A DNA stretch of 15,335 nt from Oligoflexales bacterium (lineage in GTDB: Bacteria; Bdellovibrionota; Oligoflexia; Oligoflexales; Oligoflexaceae). The translations under genes and the position numbers were made by a program. Below are positions 7,452 to 14,057 of this stretch, in pieces (the first letter of the stretch is position 1; every line of letters starts with the position of its first letter). The stretch spans positions 1-15,335 of the forward strand of contig JADFZC010000025.1 in the NCBI GenBank assembly GCA_015232735.1, read 5' to 3'. A model generated the notes under the pieces. The model worked only from the letters and a program-made list of their open reading frames with translations, did not search any database and was not told the origin of the DNA.

Positions 7452-8291
7452 TTATAATAGTGACAAAACCCACCGATCACACTGCCATGAATACTCAGGA
7501 ATTGTCGCACTTTTTCCCAAAATCGTTGCCGTACCATAAGTTCCCGTGGATAAGTCACATTTCGCAGTACCCGTCGCTTTTTGACCCGCTGTGTATTCTG
7601 TCACATTCACAACACATTGATCATTCGAGCCAGAATATCTTCCAGGATAAAAATCATAAGCAGAATATGGTGCGGTATCTCCTGTTCCTTTAATAGCCAA
7701 TCCATCATCCGTCCCACTCGTGATCGTAAGTGCTTGCCCAATTTTTGACAGATCGCTAAAGGAAAAAAACAAATAGAGGACTTTTGTTTCACCTAAAACA
7801 GAATTATTTGACAATTTTATTCTTCCTTCAAGTTTATTTACACCTGATGAGGAACTAACCGCACAATCCGTCAAAGACTCGGTGAATGTAGAACCATTAA
7901 TGATAACATCTTTCTGTTTAAATGAGATGTTATATTGTGCACTCTTCTCAGAGCTTTCACCGGCTATTGTTGATAACCGATATGCAATTTTTTTTGTTTC
8001 AGGAACGCTGACACAAGTTGAACCAGTACTGACACCGCCGTAACATTCACTCCATGCAAAACTCCAAGATCCATCTGCCTTCTGTATTTCAAGGGCGCCA
8101 CTCCCAGCACCATCATCTTTCTTTTTAAAAATAACAATAGGCCCATAATCATAATCTCCTGGCGGTGGTGTTAAAGTAACATCATTGGCATCCAGCCTTG
8201 CTTGTTCTTCTTTCTTCGAGCTTGAGCTAGATCCGCAAGAAAGCACAAATATCGTTGATACGATTATTAAAACCAAATCTTTTAAAATCAT
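7452..8291 (-). CDS. Putative outer-membrane lipoprotein (cargo of the element)
   Basis: A 279-aa secreted lipoprotein. I choose ATG 8291 because an AGAAGGAGA ribosome binding site lies just upstream; an ATG seven codons earlier would place that site inside the gene. The signal peptide (1-18) has hydrophobic LVLIIVSTIFVLS followed by lipidated Cys19 (FVLSC), Gly at +2 and a Ser-rich linker, a pattern expected for outer-membrane sorting. The mature part has no recognised domain; it looks like extracellular beta-rich sequence with many Gly/Ser/Thr and four further cysteines that could pair. The gene is convergent with the ATPase operon (146 nt apart) and divergent from the XRE regulator, with which it shares a ~200-nt control region. 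A surface lipoprotein on a mobile element could act in phage exclusion or adhesion; this is only a suggestion. Its base composition is less A/T-rich than that of the ATPase operon. Confidence 0.75.
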   Translation of the reverse strand: MILKDLVLIIVSTIFVLSCGSSSSSKKEEQARLDANDVTLTPPPGDYDYGPIVIFKKKDDGAGSGALEIQKADGSWSFAWSECYGGVSTGSTCVSVPETKKIAYRLSTIAGESSEKSAQYNISFKQKDVIINGSTFTESLTDCAVSSSSGVNKLEGRIKLSNNSVLGETKVLYLFFSFSDLSKIGQALTITSGTDDGLAIKGTGDTAPYSAYDFYPGRYSGSNDQCVVNVTEYTAGQKATGTAKCDLSTGTYGTATILGKSATIPEYSWQCDRWVLSLL

Positions 8292-8415
8292 AATAATGTC
8301 TCCTTCTCTCATATGAATAATAATTAATAGAAACCACTCACCTTATTACGCAAATGAAATAACCATAAACACCACTGCATTTATCGGACGAATAATCATT
8401 AACTTTAACTATAAG

Positions 8416-8421
8416 TATAAT
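8416..8421 (+). promoter_or_regulatory. Possible -10 element (TATAAT) in the lipoprotein/XRE divergent region
   Basis: A consensus TATAAT sits 75 nt before the XRE start and just upstream of the CTATAG and CTTAAACT palindromes. No clear -35 is present at 17 nt, so it may be regulator-dependent or fortuitous in A/T-rich DNA. Confidence 0.3.
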
Positions 8422-8428
8422 ATATAGA

Positions 8429-8442
8429 CTATAGTTCTATAG
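8429..8442. promoter_or_regulatory. Possible operator: paired CTATAG palindromes
   Basis: CTATAG occurs twice separated by TT. Each copy is itself palindromic and the pair is symmetric, a typical size for an XRE or C-protein operator. It lies next to the TATAAT box and 34 nt (centre to centre) from the second palindrome. Confidence 0.4.
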
Positions 8443-8460
8443 ATCTTCTTGTCACTTCTT

Positions 8461-8478
8461 CTTAAACTTCAGTTTAAG
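8461..8478. promoter_or_regulatory. Perfect inverted repeat upstream of the XRE gene, probable autoregulatory operator
   Basis: CTTAAACT-TC-AGTTTAAG has perfect 8-nt arms and a 2-nt spacer. It ends 3 nt before the GGGAG ribosome binding site of the XRE gene. Its position suggests that the regulator controls its own expression and perhaps the divergent lipoprotein gene. Confidence 0.55.
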
Positions 8479-8490
8479 TCAGGGAGTAAT

Positions 8491-8808
8491 ATGGCAAAAG
8501 GATTGCGAGAAATTGTCGCCAATAATATTAGAGATCTCCGAATACAAGCAGGTCTCACACAGGTTGAATTAGCAAAAAAAGCAAAACTAACCGACGTATA
8601 TATTTCCAGAATCGAACAAAAATCGAAAAATTTGACCCTTGACTCAATCGAACAAATAGCAAATGCGCTAGAAGTGCCAATCTCATCTCTTATCAAAGAT
8701 GTTTCTACAACATTTCCTAAGCAAAATAAAAAAACGGCTAATTCAATAAGGCATGCAATAAAGGTACTTGAATTATATCTGCAGACTATAGAAAATGAGA
8801 ATTCTTAA
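8491..8808 (+). CDS. XRE-family HTH transcriptional regulator
   Basis: A 105-aa DNA-binding protein. The start at ATG 8491 follows GGGAG; an upstream GTG in the same frame would place the palindrome inside the gene. The Cro/C1-type helix-turn-helix covers about residues 8-68: NNIRDLRIQAGLTQVELAKKA, then the recognition helix region DVYISRIEQKSKNLTLDSIEQIANAL. A short C-terminal helix (about 88-103, HAIKVLELYLQTIE) may mediate dimerisation. The size and upstream operators resemble restriction-modification controller proteins and small phage repressors. It diverges from the lipoprotein gene and is followed 152 nt later by the zinc-ribbon gene. The targets are inferred, but the HTH assignment is secure. 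Confidence 0.9.
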   Translation: MAKGLREIVANNIRDLRIQAGLTQVELAKKAKLTDVYISRIEQKSKNLTLDSIEQIANALEVPISSLIKDVSTTFPKQNKKTANSIRHAIKVLELYLQTIENENS

Positions 8809-8960
8809 GAAAAAACGTCCGATATTTCGATCTTTTCACTATCGTATTTTATTTTAAGAATCTATCAATTAAATTATTGTAAGGATTTTATAAGTCAATA
8901 TTATACTAATTTTAATGGACCAGTATTGATTTCGGTAAATGTTGAAAAAAGGAATAAAAG

Positions 8961-9413
8961 ATGGGTGGCCTAGGAAGTTCAAGATGGGAGGAAAAATATA
9001 AGCCCAAAGAGTTGGTTGAAGAGTGTTTAAAAGTTTTTCTAAAAAACTGCGGCCAAAATCGTATCGAATTTTTAATCAAAATCCCATATCGACTCCAACA
9101 GTTTTTTGACATTAATAAATTGGAACCTGGAAAAGGGTATTTTGTTATCCATTGGTCCGATCACAGACCTAGAGTCACCCAATTTAATAAGGATTCTATT
9201 GAATTAATTTTTACTACACCCACATTTAGTGGACATTTCTATTGGATGATTTGTCCGGAATGCAAACAAAAAGTTAGAACAATTTTTTTAACACGAATAT
9301 CGCCAAATTTTAAATGCAGAGTATGTTGTGATTTAACCTATAAATCCTCTCAACAACATAATAGATCTAGAAAAAAACTACTTCAATCAATCGGGCTGTT
9401 ATCCGCCGTTTAA
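8961..9413 (+). CDS. Short zinc-ribbon protein of the MGG.GS.RW hypothetical family
   Basis: A 150-aa protein of unknown function. It begins MGGLGSSRW and continues with VEECLKV, FVIHW, and a strand-rich middle ending GHFYWMICPECKQKV, the layout of a common family of small mobile-element proteins that normally read MGG.GSGRW, then a C-terminal zinc ribbon. The ribbon cysteines are Cys98, Cys101, Cys119 and Cys122, followed by LTYKSSQQ, the family's closing motif. The start is ATG 8961, with AAGGAA about 8 nt upstream. Compared with usual members the central region is diverged, and the GSGRW glycine is replaced by Ser. It overlaps the opposite-strand gene by 15 nt at their 3' ends. DNA or RNA binding is plausible from the ribbon; the biological role is not known. 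Confidence 0.75.
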   Translation: MGGLGSSRWEEKYKPKELVEECLKVFLKNCGQNRIEFLIKIPYRLQQFFDINKLEPGKGYFVIHWSDHRPRVTQFNKDSIELIFTTPTFSGHFYWMICPECKQKVRTIFLTRISPNFKCRVCCDLTYKSSQQHNRSRKKLLQSIGLLSAV

Positions 9414-10667
9414 ATTTGGAAAATCCTCATTCATACCATTTCTTATATATGCCTGGCGTTGCCTTAAAGAATCATATTTTTGTCTGCATTCAGGATTATC
9501 TTCTTTACTACAAAACCTTGCGTCAGACCTTTTACCATACAAGATGCGGCCACAAAGTTCACAAAATTTAATCCCTTTTTGCTCTGTAATATCATCTAGT
9601 AATTGTTTCCAAAAAAATCCAAGCCATCCAAGACTCCAATTAACGCTCACAGGATTCTTACTTATATAGTTATACTGATTTGAGTTTATCATTCTATTAA
9701 AATCTCCATTTTCATTGAGTTTAATACCTAGACTATACTCTGCTTCCTCCAAGATAACTTCTTTTGGTAGTGAGAGTCTCGGTCCAAGCCATGCATGCTC
9801 AAACCCTGTTGAAGTTGTTGAACATAGCAATTGAACCCAATTTTCAGCAACTCGTTTTGCGAATTTATAATGCCCATTCTGATAATACCAAAGACATCTT
9901 CTCATAACAAAAACATGATGAAATAATATTTCAGGACTTAATATTTTTGGAAAAAAACAACAGAAAGGAGCAGGCCATTCAATTGAAAATATTCCATAAG
10001 TCCGCATAGTCGCCTCATCCTTAAATAGTACTTTTCTATTTCCTTTAATAACCATTTCAAATTTTTTTAACTTGTTTAATTCAGGCACTATCATTCCATT
10101 AGGATCGGTTGTCATCATATAATTTAATAGATCTTCATCATTAAAATTTGCTTCTATTACCTCTTTAGTCTCATCTATTTTCTTAATCGGAAGAATAACT
10201 CCATCTATTAAATCAGTCATAAAATTTTGGATAATAGGTTTGCCATCAAGGAAACTAATTTCTCCGTTTTTCAAAATTGGGATACCACACATGCCTAAAG
10301 CTCGTTTATTGACAGGCTTTATTATCGGACTAGTATCAAGCCATTGCACATATAGTTTTTCTGGTAATTTTTCCGAGGAATAATGATTCGGATCAATTCT
10401 AGGATAAATATATCCTCCTTTTGAATAATGAAATATTTCTATGGAATTAAAAGTTATTGCCGGAATCGCACATTGGGAAATAATTAACCCGTCCATTTTT
10501 TCATGCCACCTAATGGGTCTTTTCAATCCGGGTAATAAAAAGACTCTATTCTCACCACTCCAAAAACACCTCACTTTATTAATATCACTTTTAAATCCAG
10601 CATGATTTGGTCCGAAATCTAAAAATGGCCTCCAAACTTGAGTAACTAATTTATTAAACGAATTCAT
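9399..10667 (-). CDS. Protein of unknown function with C-terminal CGNR-like zinc finger
   Basis: A 422-aa cytosolic protein. The first 360 residues match nothing I recognise; they contain FWSGENRVFLLPGLKRPIRWH, several aromatic-rich stretches and a helical segment around LFHHVFVMRRCLWYYQNGHYKFA. The last 54 residues form a treble-clef-like finger with Cys369, Cys372, Cys386 and Cys394 (FCELCGR...RFCS...ECRQ), followed by a basic Arg/Gln helix. This closely resembles the CGNR/DUF-type fingers found at the C-terminus of many uncharacterised regulators. The start ATG 10667 follows GTGAGG, which lies inside one of two tandem 11-nt repeats. The gene diverges from the XRE regulator of the replication operon and converges with the zinc-ribbon gene. 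Nucleic-acid binding is likely; a role in control or defence of the element is speculative. Confidence 0.75.
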   Translation of the reverse strand: MNSFNKLVTQVWRPFLDFGPNHAGFKSDINKVRCFWSGENRVFLLPGLKRPIRWHEKMDGLIISQCAIPAITFNSIEIFHYSKGGYIYPRIDPNHYSSEKLPEKLYVQWLDTSPIIKPVNKRALGMCGIPILKNGEISFLDGKPIIQNFMTDLIDGVILPIKKIDETKEVIEANFNDEDLLNYMMTTDPNGMIVPELNKLKKFEMVIKGNRKVLFKDEATMRTYGIFSIEWPAPFCCFFPKILSPEILFHHVFVMRRCLWYYQNGHYKFAKRVAENWVQLLCSTTSTGFEHAWLGPRLSLPKEVILEEAEYSLGIKLNENGDFNRMINSNQYNYISKNPVSVNWSLGWLGFFWKQLLDDITEQKGIKFCELCGRILYGKRSDARFCSKEDNPECRQKYDSLRQRQAYIRNGMNEDFPNLNGG

Positions 10668-10672
10668 AAAAC

Positions 10673-10695
10673 CTCACACGATATCTCACACGATA
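10673..10695. repeat. Two tandem CTCACACGATA repeats in the divergent control region
   Basis: CTCACACGATA occurs at 10673-10683 and 10685-10695, a 12-nt period. On the minus strand the proximal copy supplies the GTGAGG ribosome binding site of the 422-aa gene. Operator half-sites, iterons for replication, or a simple local duplication are all possible. Confidence 0.6.
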
Positions 10696-10696
10696 A

Positions 10697-10719
10697 TTCA
10701 AACTAGTTTATGAACTATA
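10697..10719. promoter_or_regulatory. Possible operator: AAACTAGTTT palindrome with overlapping TAGTT/AACTA inverted repeat
   Basis: AAACTAGTTT (10700-10709) is a perfect 10-nt palindrome inside a longer imperfect dyad TTCA...TGAA. It overlaps TAGTT-TATG-AACTA. It lies between the two divergent genes and about 50 nt before the XRE start. The AACT/AGTT half-site also appears at 4520-4529 and 8465-8476. Confidence 0.4.
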
Positions 10720-10759
10720 TTTCTTTCTTTTACATCAAAAATTTTTGAGGAGGTAACAT

Positions 10760-11059
10760 ATGAAATTAACAAAGCTCAAACTTCTTAGAATGCAAAACGG
10801 GCTTAACCAATGGGAACTAGCCAATCTTATTGGAATAAGTGAAACCCATCTATCAAGAATAGAAAATGGGCGGGCTACCCCAACCGCAGACTTATCGATC
10901 AAGTTGGCAACCGCTTTAGGAGTCTCAATAGAAAATGTGACTTTCCAGAAGTGTTTCGACAGAACAATTAATGACCCTTTTATACAAGTCAATAGCAAGT
11001 CCACTGTTGCTGACAAAAAAATATCTTATCAAAGAGGACATAATCATGAAAATAGTTGA
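10760..11059 (+). CDS. XRE-family HTH regulator, first gene of the replication operon
   Basis: A 99-aa regulator started by ATG 10760 with a strong GAGGAGG site. The Cro/C1-type HTH covers about residues 5-62: LKLLRMQNGLNQWELANLIG, then ISETHLSRIENGRATPTADLSIKLATALGVSIE. The remaining 35 residues are polar and probably flexible. Its 3' end overlaps the primase start by 14 nt, so the two are translationally linked. It is the likely switch gene for replication and excision, in the place where phage satellites carry a repressor or activator. The upstream region holds the AAACTAGTTT dyad and the tandem repeats, so autoregulation and repression of the divergent 422-aa gene are plausible. Confidence 0.9.
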   Translation: MKLTKLKLLRMQNGLNQWELANLIGISETHLSRIENGRATPTADLSIKLATALGVSIENVTFQKCFDRTINDPFIQVNSKSTVADKKISYQRGHNHENS

Positions 11060-13703
11060 TATAACCGACCGCTCCTCCTGTCTAAATGAATTTCAAGATT
11101 TTGCTAAAGCCAATGGATATAACTTGCCAGAAGCCCCTCCTATCGGTCAATTTTATCGTTTTCCCATAGATTCAAAAGATACAAAAAAATCAGCCTGGTG
11201 CTTTCTTTATGAAATCTCCATCCCAGGAGAACATATTCCTTATCTTTATGGCAATATTGGAGATTGGAAAACCGGCAACAAAACTGAATTCAAACCAAAA
11301 TGCAAAATGAAAGGAGCTGAAAAGAATTTAATAGAGAATGCTAAAAAAGAATTCAATGAAAGATATGAGATAGAACATCAAGCTTTACAGGAAGAGGCAA
11401 AAATTAATGCCTCCCAACGATGGGAAAAAGCCTCTGTATCAGGTGAATCAGGATACTTCCGGCGTAAAGGAATAGTCTCATTGCCAGGTATTCGATATGA
11501 AAAAGGCGGAATTGCATTGATTCCCATGTGTAACTTACAAGGGGAATTATGCGGGATTCAGACAATTCTTCCGAATGGAAACAAACTATTTGAAAAGAAC
11601 ATATCGACAAAAGGACTCACATTCCAAATTGGCGAATTACGCTCCAAAATATACCTATGTGAAGGCGTTGCTACCGGTTTTTCGATATATGAAGCTTCCA
11701 AGGAAATAGTATTCTGCTCTTTTTCAGCAGCAAATCTAAAAATCTCGGCAAAGCTACTTAGAGATAAATTTCCGGATCACCCAATTATTATTTGTTCCGA
11801 TAATGATGAGTGGACGAAAGGTAATCCAGGAATATCTCAGGTCAGAGAAGCTGCTATTATCGGCCAAGCACAAATAGTGATCCCCAGATTTAAAGACAAA
11901 AAATCAAAACCCACAGATTTTAACGATCTTCATAAATTGGAGGGGATTGAGGAAGTTAGGGTTCAATTAACCAATTATGAAATACCATGCATATGTATAT
12001 CTGGAAAACAATGTCGAGATATCTATCGTGAAATTTGGCGTGCTTTGTTATCGGATGATAAATTTTGCCTTTCGATTTACCTATATCAAGACTCTCTTAT
12101 CATGATTAAGAAAGATGGTAATGGATGTATAAAGTTTGAGCCCATAGTTCCAGAAGTTTTTTTTAATATGCTAATAAATAGAATTGATTTTGTAAAAGAA
12201 CGGAAAAAAGGCCTTGTCCCAACAAGACCAGATATGCAAATGGTGAAAACATTAATGCATAGCTGTCCTTCCAGTTTACAACAAATTGAAGGTATTAAAC
12301 GAGCACCTTTTGTGACTAACGAAGGGAAAATCATCTATAAACCAGGTTTCAATAAAGAATTAAAGATATTCCTTGATTCGGATATTGGCTTAAAAATAAA
12401 ACCAATTCATCAAAAACCAAGCCCAGAGGATATTCGAAATGCTATCGATGTTTTGCTAAACAATATGTTAGGGGATTTCAGGTTTGAGAATAATTCAAGT
12501 AAAGCGCATATAATAGGAGCTCTAATACAACCTTTTGCTCGTAAGTTAATAGAAGGACCAACACCCATCTATTGCATAGAGGCCCCCACTGCCGGATCTG
12601 GAAAAGGTTTATTAGCTGACGTCATTTCCATAATTTCGACAGGGAAGGCAAATCACCCGACGACTTTGCCGGATGAAGAAAGTGAAAAAAGAAAAAAAAT
12701 CACATCTATTTTATTTGAATCACCAGATACTATTCTACTTGATAATATACCTACAGATAAAATGCTAGATTCTTCTTCTTTAGCTTCTGTAATCACATCA
12801 AGGTACTGGAGCGACAGAATACTCGGATCTAATCGATTAATGTCTTTTCGAAATGATGCTACATGGATTATAACAGGAAATAATCCATTATTTTCTTTCG
12901 AATTAAGTCGTAGGGTAGTAAGAATAAGGATCGATCCGGATCACGAATGTCCTTGGGAAAGGAAAGATTTTACCCATCCCGACTTGCGCAAGTGGATTTT
13001 GGAAAACAGATCCGACTTAATCCATGCAATTTTAACTCTTATATCCAATTGGATCGCTAAAGGAAAACCTGACAGTTCAAAAACCCTGGGCTCATTTGAA
13101 AGCTGGTCATCGGTAATCGGAGGAATATTGGAGGCCGCTGGTATTGCAGGATTTCTGGAAGATTTGAACCATGACGATGAATTAGCTGATATGGCTACCG
13201 AAGAGTTGCTTGAATTTGTTGAAGAATGGTGGTTATGGTATAAAAATCAAGAAGTTACGGTCACAGACCTTTTTAGAATGTGCTCCGATTTAAATTTGAT
13301 GAATACCATCATAGGTACTCAGTCTAAAAAATCGTCTGTAATAAAACTTGGACTTGAACTAAAAAATAAAAGGGGGCGGATCTTTAAAGGATATAAAATT
13401 AACTATGTACCCAAAAAAAGCACACATCATGGCCAAAAATACTTTCTATCTGAAATTACACAAGAAAAGCGGGAGAATGAAAGTAAATTGTCCATCAAAT
13501 ACGGGGATGATGGGCAAGTTGGGTATGATAAAGATGCCGTCGAAAAAATAAAATCAGAAAATGTTTCACCTGAGGAAAGTCCATGGAACGATCTGGATTC
13601 TGATCTTTTCTCAGAACCTCCTTTGGAACTACCCCAACAATCCCAACTACCCCAAAAACACACTTCAAAGGAAATAGAATATCCGAACATTATTAAGGAA
13701 TGA
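11046..13703 (+). CDS. TOPRIM primase-helicase for element replication
   Basis: An 885-aa replication protein. I choose ATG 11046 because AGAGGA lies 8 nt upstream; the frame extends 25 codons further upstream without a ribosome binding site. N-terminal part (1-125): probable DNA-binding/primase accessory region with charged helices. A TOPRIM domain of the P4/plasmid primase type follows: YLCEGVATGF (catalytic Glu206) and IICSDNDEW (Asp252, Asp254), ending with KPTDFNDLHKLEG. The C-terminal ATPase has Walker A APTAGSGKG (513-521, Lys520), Walker B TILLDN (Asp566), sensor WIITGNNP (607-614) and an arginine-rich SRRVVRIRID. The last ~90 residues are low-complexity and probably disordered. Fusion of primase and helicase is typical of self-replicating satellites and small integrative elements. 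It overlaps the XRE gene and is followed by a 32-aa ORF, xis and int. The operon indicates excision followed by autonomous replication. Confidence 0.88.
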   Translation: MKIVDITDRSSCLNEFQDFAKANGYNLPEAPPIGQFYRFPIDSKDTKKSAWCFLYEISIPGEHIPYLYGNIGDWKTGNKTEFKPKCKMKGAEKNLIENAKKEFNERYEIEHQALQEEAKINASQRWEKASVSGESGYFRRKGIVSLPGIRYEKGGIALIPMCNLQGELCGIQTILPNGNKLFEKNISTKGLTFQIGELRSKIYLCEGVATGFSIYEASKEIVFCSFSAANLKISAKLLRDKFPDHPIIICSDNDEWTKGNPGISQVREAAIIGQAQIVIPRFKDKKSKPTDFNDLHKLEGIEEVRVQLTNYEIPCICISGKQCRDIYREIWRALLSDDKFCLSIYLYQDSLIMIKKDGNGCIKFEPIVPEVFFNMLINRIDFVKERKKGLVPTRPDMQMVKTLMHSCPSSLQQIEGIKRAPFVTNEGKIIYKPGFNKELKIFLDSDIGLKIKPIHQKPSPEDIRNAIDVLLNNMLGDFRFENNSSKAHIIGALIQPFARKLIEGPTPIYCIEAPTAGSGKGLLADVISIISTGKANHPTTLPDEESEKRKKITSILFESPDTILLDNIPTDKMLDSSSLASVITSRYWSDRILGSNRLMSFRNDATWIITGNNPLFSFELSRRVVRIRIDPDHECPWERKDFTHPDLRKWILENRSDLIHAILTLISNWIAKGKPDSSKTLGSFESWSSVIGGILEAAGIAGFLEDLNHDDELADMATEELLEFVEEWWLWYKNQEVTVTDLFRMCSDLNLMNTIIGTQSKKSSVIKLGLELKNKRGRIFKGYKINYVPKKSTHHGQKYFLSEITQEKRENESKLSIKYGDDGQVGYDKDAVEKIKSENVSPEESPWNDLDSDLFSEPPLELPQQSQLPQKHTSKEIEYPNIIKE

Positions 13704-13707
13704 CATT

Positions 13708-13806
13708 ATGACTAATAATATTAATGCAAATATTTTAATTATGGTACCTAATTTAAGACTGAAAGACATTCCATTACCTGAACTAAAAAAGGAGTCGAGA
13801 AAATGA
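13708..13806 (+). CDS. Small 32-aa ORF between primase and excisionase genes
   Basis: ATG 13708 follows AAGGA at 8 nt, and the frame runs 32 codons to a TGA that overlaps the next ATG as ATGA (13803-13806), the usual signature of translational coupling. The product begins MTNNINANILIMVPNLR and ends with a basic ELKKESRK tail; no family is recognised. It begins 5 nt after the primase stop. It may be a small regulator or only a spacer that carries ribosomes to the excisionase gene. The AGGAG site of that gene lies inside its last codons. Confidence 0.5.
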   Translation: MTNNINANILIMVPNLRLKDIPLPELKKESRK

Positions 13807-14057
13807 ATTCAAATAGCAGAAAGGCACTCGACACAGAAAATCCTATAGTGCATATAGGAAATCAGCTCTTTGAAAATCAATTAGGTCTAATGTCTGTCGA
13901 AGATCTTGCGAGAGAACTGGGCAAATCTCCCAAAACCATTCGCAACTGGGTTTCAAAACGACAAATACCCTTTGTTGATATAGGAAGATCGGTGCGGTTT
14001 ATGCGGGAGAGTATTGAGGCGTGGTTAAAAAGTAAGGAGAAAAAACCATGTCTGTAA
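13803..14057 (+). CDS. Excisionase-like HTH protein (MerR-type/HTH_17)
   Basis: An 84-aa protein with a single winged HTH at about residues 29-76: LMSVEDLARELGKSPKTIRNW, then VSKRQIPFVDIGRSVRFMRESIEAWL. This is the standard excisionase/DNA-binding helix-turn-helix used as a directionality factor for tyrosine integrases. AAGGAG lies about 9 nt upstream of the start. Its 3' end overlaps the integrase gene by 10 nt, and its start overlaps the small ORF stop, which fits coupled expression of excision functions. It probably bends DNA at the attachment sites to promote excision. A role as transcriptional regulator of the integrase cannot be excluded. Confidence 0.85.
   Translation: MNSNSRKALDTENPIVHIGNQLFENQLGLMSVEDLARELGKSPKTIRNWVSKRQIPFVDIGRSVRFMRESIEAWLKSKEKKPCL

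Noticed and set aside
4705..10675. Identical 12-mer TCATAAAACCTC at 4705-4716 and 10664-10675
   Set aside because: Several 12-nt matches are expected by chance in 15 kb of A/T-rich sequence, and one copy is part of a terminator stem while the other is a gene start.
4520..10709. AACTAGTT palindrome at 4521-4528 and 10701-10708, with related half-sites at 8465-8476, as a common operator set
   Set aside because: About one chance occurrence is expected for this composition, and the spacer differs (0 or 2 nt), which would change the helical phase; kept only as a note in the individual entries.
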